DNA of 35,559 nucleotides from Flavobacteriaceae bacterium (GCA_002698745.1 PAAD01000050.1:1-35559), one strand, 5' to 3'; counted from the first letter of the stretch, positions 18,604 to 27,330 are shown. Notes: generated from the sequence alone by a model not told the origin. Numbers and translations: made by a program.

Positions 18604-21336
18604 TTGCGTCAAATATTCGGTTTTTTATTATTGTTACACACTTTAGGTTATACCCAAAATAAATACGATATAAAGGTTAAATGGCATGATGTGATAGAGC
18701 CACTGGCTGTTACACAAAATATACATTGGATTAACAATAGCGATGTACCGGTAAAAACTGTTTATCTTTTGGATTGGAACCACGCCTATTCCTCTGCACG
18801 TAGTCAGCTTGGCTATTTTTTGGCGAATGAATTTGATTATAAATTGATTCGTGCCAGCAAGAAAAATCAAGGATTCACAAATATTATAGAAATTCAAAGT
18901 AACGGTCAAATGCTCAGATGGGAAAGACAACCAGAAAAACGCGAGGCCATCAAAATACATTTTGATAGTGCCATTGCACCAGACAGCTCTATTGATTTTA
19001 AAGTAAAGTACACTGTTAAACTACCAGATGCAGCTAAGTTTAAATATGGTATATCCAAAGATCAGTTATTTACCTACCATTGGCATTTGGTTTTGGGTAC
19101 TCTAAATAGGGATGGCAGTTGGCTGGCTAACACTAATTTTGGCTTTGGTAAACCCATAAGTCCACATGTAGAAGTGCGTTATCATTTTAATACAAATCAA
19201 GATTTTGAGTTACTATTACCAGCACAAAATACCACTGCAATCTCACCCTTGCTTTTAACACAGCGTAAGGATTTTCAAACAATATCTTTTGGGGACGCAA
19301 CCCTAATAACAGATATGCTTCCTGTTGATGAAACAATTGGTTTGGCGTCTCATTTAGAAAATATCGAGGCATTTATAATGCACAATTTTGAAGGCGTAAA
19401 TGCGCAAACCGTCTGGGCTTTTCAAGAGGACTACAAGTCTTATCCCTTGTTAGCACTTGAGTCAATTCCATCATTTTTAAAGGCTTTTGACAAAGCGCAA
19501 GTAGTAGAATTAAAATTGCTTAAAACTTTATTGCATTGGCATGTAGCCCATAAATATGGACAGACGGAGAAAAAATCGGACTGGATTTTAGACGGGTTAC
19601 CCAATTTTCTCTGGAACCAATATGTACAAGAGCACTACCCTAACCTACCCATGACAGGGACGTTACGCGATTTGCCATTTGTAAAAAATTATCACTTTTC
19701 TCAAGCACCTTATCATCGTAGTTGGGAGTTGTCCACCAACGTATCCACCAACAAAAATAGGGGGCAGGCGCTAACTACTCCTAAAAGAAGCCTTACTCGT
19801 TATAACCGAAGGGTAGCAAACCCTAGTCGTGCCGCTTTGGCTTTGATGTATTTAGATCATTATGTTGGTGATGGTGTTCTCAAAAATATACTAAAAGATA
19901 TTCCTAAAAATTCGATGTCAAATGCCTTTTTACAAAAGCAATTGGAGTTAATAACCGACAAACCGCTAGACTGGTTTTTTGAATATTACGTCTATTTGGA
20001 TAATAATGTGGACTTAAAACTTCAAGGAAAAAAATTGAATGCTGAAATATCGCGAATTCGAATCAGCAGTACTCACCCCGAAATAGCAATTCCAGTCAAA
20101 AAGATTTTGACCAGTGGCGCTAAGCAAACCGATTGGCTTATGAGCCAAGACCTACCCTTTGAACAAAACTATAAAAACGCTAAAGTGAAAACGTTTACTG
20201 TCAACGAAAACCACTACATCCCAGAGCAACAATTAAACAACAACACCTACCAGCTTGGTAATGGACTGTTTCGAAATAATCTGAAATTTAGGTTTCTACA
20301 AGACATATCAAAAAGCGGCACGGCATTACTGCTTTATAAACCTGAGTTTGCCTACAATTATTATGATGGACTGCTTGGCGGTATTTCAATAGCTAACAGC
20401 AGTATTCTAGCCAATAAATATCGCTTTAAATTAAGTCCTCAATATGGTGTTAAACGACAACAAATAAGTGGTATGGGCTATATGATAGCGGATTTTTACA
20501 ACGAAAATAGCAGTCATCATTTAACCCGAATTAACCTGTTTGGCTCTTCGTATCATTATGCGCCCCAATTGCGTTATACTGTTTTTACTCCTTCATTGAT
20601 ATTTTATTTCCGTCCAAAGGGGATTCAAAACAAACAACGCGCATCATTGCAAATACGTCACGTATCAGTACGATTAGATGATTTGCCATTAGAAGACGAA
20701 CGAAGGGGATATGGCGTAAGCTTGGCTAGTTTTGAATCTCGAAAAGGTACCGCATTGGATAATTTCTCATACAAGATTGAAGCACAAATGTCACGTAATT
20801 TTAAAAAACTAAGCTTTGATAGTGAATACATTACTTATTACGGCCCCAACAGAAGGTGGACAATGCGGATATTTGCAGGAACATTCTTATCCAATAATGC
20901 AAACGACAGCTATTATGATTTTAACGTATCTCGTGTTAATGATTATTTATTTCAATACGACCTCTATGGGCGTTCAGAAGCAGATGGCTTTTTCAGTCAA
21001 CAATACATTAAAGCCGAGGGAGCACTACGCACTACAGGCAACCTAACAAGCGCTAACCAATGGCTAATGACCGCCCAATCGGCTATAACCATCTGGAGAT
21101 GGATTGAGGGATACGCCGAAATTGGCTGGGTCAAAAGCAATTTTAAAACACCCGAAACCCATTGGGGTACTGGTATAACCCTTAATCTAGTTCCGGACTT
21201 TTTTGAAGTACATTTCCCCATTTACAATTCGAATGGCGCTATTTACACAAACAACGCCTATCCCAAACACATACGTTTTCAATTATCCCTACGCCCAGCC
21301 TCTCTGGCTAAGCTATTTTCACGAAGTTGGTTCTAA
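18604..21336 (+). CDS. M1-like peptidase fold fused to a C-terminal outer-membrane beta-barrel, probably inactive zinc site
   Basis: This 910-residue exported protein has a Sec signal peptide (about 1-17, IFGFLLLLHTLGYTQ). The region to about 480 resembles gluzincin/M1 aminopeptidases: an N-terminal beta domain with KVKYTVKLPD, then a helical core. Where HExxH is expected the sequence is WHVAH at 312-316, followed by WILDGLPNFLW with Asp330 where the third ligand would be, so zinc binding is likely lost. From about 560 to the end, alternating beta strands and a terminal Phe (RSWF) suggest an outer-membrane barrel. The start is TTG, because no ATG lies before the signal peptide. It is third in the uvrA operon. 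The family assignment is from recall and fold-like cues, so moderate. Confidence 0.65.
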   Translation: MRQIFGFLLLLHTLGYTQNKYDIKVKWHDVIEPLAVTQNIHWINNSDVPVKTVYLLDWNHAYSSARSQLGYFLANEFDYKLIRASKKNQGFTNIIEIQSNGQMLRWERQPEKREAIKIHFDSAIAPDSSIDFKVKYTVKLPDAAKFKYGISKDQLFTYHWHLVLGTLNRDGSWLANTNFGFGKPISPHVEVRYHFNTNQDFELLLPAQNTTAISPLLLTQRKDFQTISFGDATLITDMLPVDETIGLASHLENIEAFIMHNFEGVNAQTVWAFQEDYKSYPLLALESIPSFLKAFDKAQVVELKLLKTLLHWHVAHKYGQTEKKSDWILDGLPNFLWNQYVQEHYPNLPMTGTLRDLPFVKNYHFSQAPYHRSWELSTNVSTNKNRGQALTTPKRSLTRYNRRVANPSRAALALMYLDHYVGDGVLKNILKDIPKNSMSNAFLQKQLELITDKPLDWFFEYYVYLDNNVDLKLQGKKLNAEISRIRISSTHPEIAIPVKKILTSGAKQTDWLMSQDLPFEQNYKNAKVKTFTVNENHYIPEQQLNNNTYQLGNGLFRNNLKFRFLQDISKSGTALLLYKPEFAYNYYDGLLGGISIANSSILANKYRFKLSPQYGVKRQQISGMGYMIADFYNENSSHHLTRINLFGSSYHYAPQLRYTVFTPSLIFYFRPKGIQNKQRASLQIRHVSVRLDDLPLEDERRGYGVSLASFESRKGTALDNFSYKIEAQMSRNFKKLSFDSEYITYYGPNRRWTMRIFAGTFLSNNANDSYYDFNVSRVNDYLFQYDLYGRSEADGFFSQQYIKAEGALRTTGNLTSANQWLMTAQSAITIWRWIEGYAEIGWVKSNFKTPETHWGTGITLNLVPDFFEVHFPIYNSNGAIYTNNAYPKHIRFQLSLRPASLAKLFSRSWF

Positions 21337-21362
21337 TAGATTAAGGCTAGTCCTATTTTTCG

Positions 21363-21370
21363 TAAATTTG
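21363..21370 (+). promoter_or_regulatory. -7 box for the E1 gene
   Basis: TAAATTTG matches TAnnTTTG exactly and lies nine bases before the ATG at 21380. TTAAGG at 21341-21346 is a poor candidate for a -33 element. Confidence 0.45.
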
Positions 21371-21379
21371 CAAAACTTT

Positions 21380-23788
21380 ATGAAATCAGTCAACCTAGCT
21401 TCATCTAAAGGCACCTTAAAAGATTTTAAGTCGGATGTACTTAACGATTACTACATTGCGGCACTCAGCCGTCAGATAAGTATTTTAGGTAGAAAAGAAG
21501 TGCTTTCTGGCAAAGGGAAGTTTGGAATTTTTGGCGACGGTAAAGAGCTCGCACAAATTGCCATGGCGAAAGTTTTTAAAAACGGCGATTACAGATCGGG
21601 ATATTATCGTGATCAGACCTTTATGATGTCTATTGGTGGATTAAAGCCTGAACATATATTTGCTAGCGTCTACGGCCATGCCGATCATATTGCAGAACCC
21701 ATGTCTTCTGGTAGACAAATGGTGGGACATTTTAATACCGACACGCTGGATAGTGAGGGTAATCTACTGCCATTGGTCGAATCAAAAAATTCCTTTTCTG
21801 ACGTTTCTTGTACCGCTGCACAAATGCCAAGGCTTCTGGGCTTGGCACACGCCTCCAAGTTGTTTCGAAAGGTAGCCTCCATGAGAGATGAAAACCTCTC
21901 TCACCAAGGAAACGAAGTTGCTTGGGGCACAATTGGAAATGCCAGCACAAGCGAAGGGTTGTTTTTTGAAACGCTTAATGCCGCAGGTGTATTGCAAGTG
22001 CCCATGATCATCAGTGTATGGGACGATGGATACGGTATATCGGTAGACAACGCATTTCAAACCGTTAAAGAAAGTATTTCAGAGGCGATGCGCGGCATGC
22101 AACGCAATGATGATAAGAGGGGTATTGAAATTATTGAAGTAGCCGGTTGGAACTACCCTGCCCTAGTTGAAGCCTATACACGCGCCAGTGAGATGGCACG
22201 AATCGCTCACGTTCCTGTGTTGATTCATGTCCAAGAACTTACTCAACCCCTAGGGCATTCAACTTCTGGGTCACACGAGCGTTACAAATCCGAAACGCGC
22301 TTGCAATGGGAAAAAGAATTTGACTGTAACCTAACCTTTAGGAACTGGATAATAGAAAAGAAAGTAGCAACTCAAGATGAACTTAGTGCCCTTGAAGAAA
22401 AGGCAACAACAGCTGCTAAAGTAGCTAAAACTACTTCCTGGAATGCCTATTTAGCTCATATTGAAGAAGAACGACAAGAAGCACAACAATTAGCGCAAGC
22501 AATTATTGTAAACGCACAAGATTCGGATGCACTTGTGCACATTACTAAGGTGTTATCCAAGAAAAATTTACCTTTCCGTAAAACGATCTATGCGGCTGTC
22601 CGTGAACTCCTATGGCTCACACGCAGCACCCCAACAGCTAATAGAAAGGTATTGCAGGATTGGTGGCATAGAAAACAAAAAAACACGCAGACGATTTACA
22701 GCGATAAACTTTACAACGAATACAATAACTCCTCCTTAAATGTTGCGTGCATTCCTGCCATGTACAACGAAGATTCGATTCTTGTTGACGGACGGGTGGT
22801 ATTGCGAGACAATTTTAATGCTTTATTGGAACAATATCCCAAGCTTTTGATATTTGGTGAAGACAGTGGCAAGATAGGCGATGTGAATCAAGGTTTAGAA
22901 GGGCTTCAAGCACGCTATGGCGAAGAACGTGTGGCTGACCGTGGCATTCGTGAAGCTACCATTATTGGCGAAGGTATTGGTATGGCTTTTCGTGGTCTAA
23001 GGCCTATTGCTGAAATACAATATTTAGATTATGTCCTTTATGCACTGCAGATAATGAGTGATGATTTGGCCACACTCCACTACCGCACACGTGGCAAGCA
23101 ACGTGCACCCCTTATTATTCGTACTCGTGGCCACCGCTTAGAAGGTATCTGGCATTCGGGCTCTCCCATGGGTGGTTTGGTAAGTTTGCTTCGTGGTATA
23201 TTTATAATGGTTCCTCGTAACCTTACTCAGGCTAGTGGGATCTACAATACCCTCCTTCAAGGTCAAGATCCTGCTTTGGTCATTGAACCACTCAATGGCT
23301 ACCGTTTAAAAGAAAAAAAACCTGAAAATCTTGGTGAATTTACAGTTCCTCTTGGTATTGCTGAACAACTACGTACTGGAAATGATATTACTATGGTCTC
23401 CTATGGATCTACGCTCCGACTGGTTGAGGAAGCTGCTGAAACCTTGGCACAAATGCACATTACATCAGACGTAATAGATGTACAATCGCTAATTCCTTTT
23501 GATTCCACCAATATTATTGGCGCAAGTGTAGAAAAAACAAACCGACTGTTGATTGTTGATGAAGATGTTCCTGGTGGTGGTACGGCTTATATCCTAAGTC
23601 AGTTGTTGGAAAACCAAGACATTTATCCTCATTTGGATAGCCAACCCAGCTTACTAACAGCTAAAGACCATCGACCTGCCTATGGCACAGATGGAGATTA
23701 TTTTTCTAAACCATCTAAAGAAGATATTGTGGAAGCTGCCTATAACATTATTCACGAGGCGAACCCGAATCAATACCCTGCACTCTAA
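21380..23788 (+). CDS. 2-oxoacid dehydrogenase E1, fused alpha and beta subunits
   Basis: This 802-residue thiamine diphosphate enzyme joins E1 alpha (about 20-430) and E1 beta (about 455-802) of a branched-chain or pyruvate-type 2-oxoacid dehydrogenase. The alpha part shows RDQTFMMSIG, the GHFNT region and GNASTSEG at 186-193 followed by WDDGYGIS at 214-221. The beta part shows GEDSGKIGDVNQG, ADRGIREATIIGEGIGMA, HSGSPMG and a transketolase-C-like domain with IVDEDVPGGG. Normal enzymes have GDG or GEG and NNGYAIS at the TPP/Mg site; here these read GNA and DDGYGIS. The open frame extends upstream to 21203, but that is inside the preceding gene. Some database relatives are misnamed tungsten formylmethanofuran dehydrogenase. 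Confidence 0.9.
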   Translation: MKSVNLASSKGTLKDFKSDVLNDYYIAALSRQISILGRKEVLSGKGKFGIFGDGKELAQIAMAKVFKNGDYRSGYYRDQTFMMSIGGLKPEHIFASVYGHADHIAEPMSSGRQMVGHFNTDTLDSEGNLLPLVESKNSFSDVSCTAAQMPRLLGLAHASKLFRKVASMRDENLSHQGNEVAWGTIGNASTSEGLFFETLNAAGVLQVPMIISVWDDGYGISVDNAFQTVKESISEAMRGMQRNDDKRGIEIIEVAGWNYPALVEAYTRASEMARIAHVPVLIHVQELTQPLGHSTSGSHERYKSETRLQWEKEFDCNLTFRNWIIEKKVATQDELSALEEKATTAAKVAKTTSWNAYLAHIEEERQEAQQLAQAIIVNAQDSDALVHITKVLSKKNLPFRKTIYAAVRELLWLTRSTPTANRKVLQDWWHRKQKNTQTIYSDKLYNEYNNSSLNVACIPAMYNEDSILVDGRVVLRDNFNALLEQYPKLLIFGEDSGKIGDVNQGLEGLQARYGEERVADRGIREATIIGEGIGMAFRGLRPIAEIQYLDYVLYALQIMSDDLATLHYRTRGKQRAPLIIRTRGHRLEGIWHSGSPMGGLVSLLRGIFIMVPRNLTQASGIYNTLLQGQDPALVIEPLNGYRLKEKKPENLGEFTVPLGIAEQLRTGNDITMVSYGSTLRLVEEAAETLAQMHITSDVIDVQSLIPFDSTNIIGASVEKTNRLLIVDEDVPGGGTAYILSQLLENQDIYPHLDSQPSLLTAKDHRPAYGTDGDYFSKPSKEDIVEAAYNIIHEANPNQYPAL

Positions 23789-24786
23789 ACAATATGGCTT
23801 ATCAGCTCTTGCAACACTTCTCTCTCGGGTCTAGGAACGGCATCAACACCTTTGACGGCCAAATCTGCTTTTTTGATAATTCCCAAAATGGGCACTATGG
23901 ATTTTAGAGGATACCGCCTTGCCGCTTGTTCAATTTCAATCACAAAAAACGGATGAATACCCAAGGCTTTGGCTACGGTATTGGGATTTTTAGATCGTAA
24001 ACCGTGGTAGGTAAGTAATTGCATAAAGTAGTTGTGTAGACTCCTTATGGTACCCAGTAGTGGGTGTTGTCGTGGATGACTACCAAAGAAATCTGCGATT
24101 GTATAGGCTTTGGCCGTATGACCGTTGCCCAGAGCTTTGCGTAACTCAAAGTTGTTGTATTCTTTACTGATGCCCACATGCTGCTCAACGTGGTTTGCAG
24201 TAATGGACTCCCCTGAAGCAACCACTAAACAGAGTTTGTTGATTTGATTGTAGAGGATACCTAAATCGCCACCCACGCTCTCAGCCAAAACGGCAGCAGC
24301 TTTAAAATCAATCTTTCGTTTTTGTTCGCGTACACACTGCTCAATCCAAACAGGTAGCTTGTCGTCATAAATATTTTTAGTTTCCACAATGGTTCCGTTC
24401 TTGGCAATTGCCTTGTACAGCTTTTTGCGCTTATCTAATTCTTTGTTTTTGTAACAAATTACCAAAACTGTAGTAGTTTGGGGTTGTGCTGCATAGGCCA
24501 CCAGTTTCTCAATACTTCGGCTGAGTGCATGGGCTTCACGTACAACCACCAATTGATGGTCTGCCATCATTGGAAAACGCTTACAAACTGTTACAATTTC
24601 TTCAATAGTGGTGTCTTTACCGTACAATATGGTCTGGTTAAAATCACGCTGATCTTCGTAGAGTACAGTATCGATAAGCAATTGACTTAATTGGTCAACA
24701 AAAAAGGGTTCATTTCCCATCAAAAAGTAGATAGGTGTAAAATTTCGATCTAAAATAGCACGCTTAATGCTTGTGTATGCATCCAA
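23785..24786 (-). CDS. holA: DNA polymerase III delta subunit
   Basis: HolA is the clamp-loader subunit that opens the sliding clamp. The 333-residue protein starts with PIYFLMGNEPFFVDQL, the normal N-terminus, and contains the degenerate AAA+ core with RFPMMADHQLVVVREAH, KKLYKAIAKNG, then the helical collar with GGDLGILYNQINKL and LLGTIRSLHNYFMQLL. No Walker A is expected in delta. It converges with the E1 gene with a 4-base overlap, and its start is only 29 bases from the next divergent gene. Confidence 0.92.
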   Translation of the reverse strand: MDAYTSIKRAILDRNFTPIYFLMGNEPFFVDQLSQLLIDTVLYEDQRDFNQTILYGKDTTIEEIVTVCKRFPMMADHQLVVVREAHALSRSIEKLVAYAAQPQTTTVLVICYKNKELDKRKKLYKAIAKNGTIVETKNIYDDKLPVWIEQCVREQKRKIDFKAAAVLAESVGGDLGILYNQINKLCLVVASGESITANHVEQHVGISKEYNNFELRKALGNGHTAKAYTIADFFGSHPRQHPLLGTIRSLHNYFMQLLTYHGLRSKNPNTVAKALGIHPFFVIEIEQAARRYPLKSIVPILGIIKKADLAVKGVDAVPRPEREVLQELISHIV

Positions 24787-24815
24787 TTGAAAAATAATTT
24801 AGCACTTTTGTGGTT

Positions 24816-25265
24816 ATGCAAGTCTTGGCATTCCCGACTTTTAGCTTTACTACCAAAAGTAGCGAAAAGAAACGCTTTATATTGGATCCGATCCGAAAAA
24901 AGTTTGTGTTGCTTACGCCAGAAGAATGGGTGCGTCAACACGTCATTCAGGATTTGATGGACAAGGGCATAAGCAAGACACGCTTGAGCATTGAAAAAAA
25001 ATTTGAGGTCATGGGGAAACAAAAACGTTTTGATGTGGTCGTGGCTGGCGCCAATGCGTCTATTGCACTATTGGTAGAGTGTAAAGCGCCAGAAGTGCCT
25101 ATAACGCAGTTAACCTTTGACCAAATTGCCCGTTATCAGCTAGTACTAAAAGCCGACTACCTGATGTTGACCAACGGATTACAGCATATTTATTGCCAGA
25201 TAGACTATGAGCGACAGGCCTATCACTTTGTGCCAAACTTTCCCTCAAAAGTACTTGCCTTATGA
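24816..25265 (+). CDS. Type I restriction HsdR_N-like nuclease-domain protein, stand-alone
   Basis: This 149-residue protein corresponds to the N-terminal domain of type I restriction enzyme R subunits (HSDR_N family) with no helicase attached. A PD-(D/E)XK-type core is visible: Glu60/Glu64 region, Asp73 in RFDVVV, and Glu88-x-Lys90 in LLVECKAP, followed by FDQIARYQLVLKADYLMLTNG. Such single-domain proteins are common in Bacteroidota beside housekeeping genes, and no hsdM or hsdS is nearby, so restriction is unlikely. The ATG at 24816 is preferred to a GTG two codons upstream. Its stop overlaps the glycosyltransferase start (ATGA). Confidence 0.85.
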   Translation: MQVLAFPTFSFTTKSSEKKRFILDPIRKKFVLLTPEEWVRQHVIQDLMDKGISKTRLSIEKKFEVMGKQKRFDVVVAGANASIALLVECKAPEVPITQLTFDQIARYQLVLKADYLMLTNGLQHIYCQIDYERQAYHFVPNFPSKVLAL

Positions 25266-26230
25266 CAATAGCCATTGCCATATTGAATTACAATGGTGCG
25301 GAATTTTTACAAGAGTTTTTGCCCTCCATATTGGCGCACAGTACAAATGCCAAGGTATATGTTATTGACAACAAATCAACAGACAATTCATTGGCAGTAG
25401 TTGGGGAAACATTTCCGATGGTTACAACTATTGCCTTAGATGATAACGCTGGCTATGCAGGTGGCTACAACAAAGGATTACAACAAATTGACGCTGAAGT
25501 GGTTTGTTTATTGAATTCAGATATCGAGGTAACACCTAATTGGCTGCTACCGATAAACGATTTTTTAAAAGCTCATCCTGAGGTGGCTGTGGTTCAACCC
25601 AAAATCAAGGATTTGGCTAGGCCAGACCATTTTGAGTATGCGGGTGCTGCAGGGGGATATTTGGACATCATGGGACTCCCCTATTGTCGTGGTCGCGTAG
25701 GAAACAAATGCGAAAAAGACAACGGACAATACGACAACAATATGCAGGTCACATGGGCTAGTGGAGCTTGTTTGGTGATACGAAAATCGGTCTTTGACGC
25801 CTTGAATGGTTTTGACGCTTCTTTTTTTATGCATTTTGAAGAAATTGATTTATGCCTACGTGCACAGGCCAAGGGTCATCAGGTTTGGGCAGTGGGTAAG
25901 AGTGAAGTATTTCATAAGGGTGCTGCCAGTCTTTCTAAAGAAAACCCAAGAAAATTATACTATAACATACGCAATTCTCTGCTCACATATACCAAAACAC
26001 TACCACTCATGCCATTGTTATGGGTTTATTTGGCACGTGGGGTTTTTGACACCACTCTCGTATTGTTTTTTATGATAAAACTTAAGTTTGAACATGTATA
26101 TGCCATCATACGTGCCTACGATGCTTTTTTTAATCGTTTAAGCACGTCCTTTAGCCAACGTAAACACAAGCTTAATCCAATCAAGCTGTTTTCAGTATTA
26201 TTAAGTTTTAAAAAAATAAAGTTTAAGTAG
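25262..26230 (+). CDS. Glycosyltransferase family 2
   Basis: This 322-residue GT-A enzyme transfers a sugar from a nucleotide donor, probably in surface polysaccharide or glycoprotein synthesis. Signatures in order: NYNGAEFL near the start, VIDNKSTDNS at 34-43, NAGYAGGYNKG at 62-72, LLNSDIEV with the donor/metal Asp87, the acceptor region ASGACLVIRK, and FFMHFEEIDLCLR with the catalytic-base Glu-Glu-x-Asp. A hydrophobic stretch near 235-270 suggests membrane association. The acceptor is unknown. Coupling to the HsdR_N gene by a 4-base overlap looks like transcriptional convenience rather than shared function. Confidence 0.92.
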   Translation: MTIAIAILNYNGAEFLQEFLPSILAHSTNAKVYVIDNKSTDNSLAVVGETFPMVTTIALDDNAGYAGGYNKGLQQIDAEVVCLLNSDIEVTPNWLLPINDFLKAHPEVAVVQPKIKDLARPDHFEYAGAAGGYLDIMGLPYCRGRVGNKCEKDNGQYDNNMQVTWASGACLVIRKSVFDALNGFDASFFMHFEEIDLCLRAQAKGHQVWAVGKSEVFHKGAASLSKENPRKLYYNIRNSLLTYTKTLPLMPLLWVYLARGVFDTTLVLFFMIKLKFEHVYAIIRAYDAFFNRLSTSFSQRKHKLNPIKLFSVLLSFKKIKFK

Positions 26231-26322
26231 CTAAAAACTCAATTATGACAAACAACACAATAACTTCATTTATTACGAGTTACTGCAAGGATTGATCACG
26301 ACTTACATATATGCTGCTGTAA

Positions 26323-26356
26323 CGGGCGTAATAAATAAAACAAAAAGTTACGCCCG
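26323..26356. terminator. hairpin terminator overlapping a stop codon
   Basis: CGGGCGTAA (26323-26331) and TTACGCCCG (26348-26356) are perfect 9-base inverted repeats around a 16-base A-rich loop. The right arm contains the TAA stop of the minus-strand small gene. On the plus strand the stem is soon followed by a run of six T. It could end transcription from both the glycosyltransferase and the small-gene pair. Confidence 0.45.
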
Positions 26357-26539
26357 GTTCTTGGCTTTTTTGGTGGGTACCCTACCCTGATTGCCCATGC
26401 CGTCCATATCTAAGACATCAAATGATGCAGCTTGTTCCTTTTTGGCTGCCTTGTGCTGTTTCGAAATGATAGCTATTAAAAAAAAAGTATAGACCAGCAC
26501 AATACCCAATCCGATAAAAAACATAATGCTATTAGTCAT
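26348..26539 (-). CDS. small single-pass membrane protein, 63 aa
   Basis: The protein has one hydrophobic helix (about 5-25, MFFIGLGIVLVYTFFLIAII) followed by a charged, probably cytoplasmic tail containing KQHKAAKKEQ and ending in KKAKNRA. I do not recognise the family. An upstream ATG at 26563 would add eight residues; the ATG at 26539 is preferred because it overlaps the stop of the upstream small gene by eight bases, an arrangement typical of coupled translation. The stop lies inside a hairpin. The pair resembles small accessory subunits of membrane complexes, but no partner complex is present. Confidence 0.65.
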   Translation of the reverse strand: MTNSIMFFIGLGIVLVYTFFLIAIISKQHKAAKKEQAASFDVLDMDGMGNQGRVPTKKAKNRA

Positions 26540-26702
26540 CTTTACGTCTTTGTCTAATGGCAATGGAAAATCCCAAAATGGTAATGGGCCAAAGTCCTAC
26601 GTAGATACCTTCTAGCTCATTCCCCGTAAACCATAGGTATACAGAGTAAACAAAGCTGATAAAAGCCAAAATAATAGGATAATAAGTGTTTAAAAATTTC
26701 AT
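26532..26702 (-). CDS. small two-helix membrane protein, 56 aa
   Basis: Read directly from the sequence: ATG at 26702, TAA at 26532-26534. The 56 residues form two hydrophobic segments (about 7-26, containing PIILAFISFVYSVYLWF, and about 33-49, containing YVGLWPITILGFSIAI) joined by a short acidic loop TGNELEG, with a basic tail RQRRKDD. Under the positive-inside rule the C-terminus faces the cytoplasm. Family unknown. Its last codons contain the start of the next small gene in another frame. Protein-like composition and the coupled start make it likely to be real. Confidence 0.6.
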   Translation of the reverse strand: MKFLNTYYPIILAFISFVYSVYLWFTGNELEGIYVGLWPITILGFSIAIRQRRKDD

Positions 26703-26838
26703 AGACGTTAAAATTTTTTTAACAATTTAGTTATTTTAAAATAAGTAATGCCCCCAACAGCGTATGAGCGTAAAAAAACACCTCTAGTCCAAGCTTATTT
26801 AGAAACCAAAGGTGCTTTAAAAGTGTAAGGAGTGTTAT

Positions 26839-27330
26839 TTATTCTGCGTCAGGTGCAACGGCCATCATAACGCCCATAGCATCGCCATAATCACCACCGT
26901 TGATGATAAGCCCGTTATCATTAAAAGTCATATAGTGATAGAACTTAGCTTCAAAGCTTTTGCCTGAAGCCACACTTGTTCCACGCCAAGTACCATAAGT
27001 ACGAACACTTCCGTTGGGAAGGTTAGTTTCTGGGTCTACACCCGGTAAAAAGTTTTCTGGTGTATATGTAATACTATCCATGGCAGCGTGCCATCCGCCC
27101 ATATAGCCAAGTACTTGTTCTTTAGTAGTCATAAGCTCCGTTCCGTAAAAAGCCCCTTGGTATTCCACTTCTTCGGCAAACATACTAGATATGGTTTCTA
27201 GGTCCTCTGATTCAAAAGTAGAAAACCACGTTTTGGCAAGTTCAACGTTCTTTTCAAATGATGGATTTGTATTTTGCGTACAAGATGTAAGCAAAAGTAA
27301 TGCTGTAAAAATTAAAATTATGTGTTTCAT
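26839..27330 (-). CDS. NTF2/SnoaL-like lipoprotein
   Basis: The 163-residue protein has a lipoprotein signal peptide with TSC at 15-17 (Cys17 lipidated) and an NTF2-like cone fold: VELAKTWFSTFESEDLETISSMFAEEVEYQG at the start, then GWHAAMDSI and FYHYMTFNDNGLIINGGDYGDAMG near the end. NTF2-like proteins of this kind include ketosteroid-isomerase-type enzymes and ligand binders; no specific catalytic pair can be assigned. It is probably periplasmic or surface-exposed. It follows the Kazal gene on the same strand after about 110 bases. Confidence 0.82.
   Translation of the reverse strand: MKHIILIFTALLLLTSCTQNTNPSFEKNVELAKTWFSTFESEDLETISSMFAEEVEYQGAFYGTELMTTKEQVLGYMGGWHAAMDSITYTPENFLPGVDPETNLPNGSVRTYGTWRGTSVASGKSFEAKFYHYMTFNDNGLIINGGDYGDAMGVMMAVAPDAE

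Noticed and set aside
21203-21379. upstream extension of the E1 frame
   Set aside because: It overlaps the end of the barrel protein in another frame, and the -7 box at 21363 places the start at 21380.
24816-25265. a restriction-modification system
   Set aside because: Only an HsdR_N-type domain is present; no helicase, hsdM or hsdS is encoded nearby.
26748-26828. 26-codon plus-strand frame starting MPPTAYERKKTPLVQ
   Set aside because: It is short, begins directly after an in-frame stop and has no recognised relative; no support beyond an open frame.
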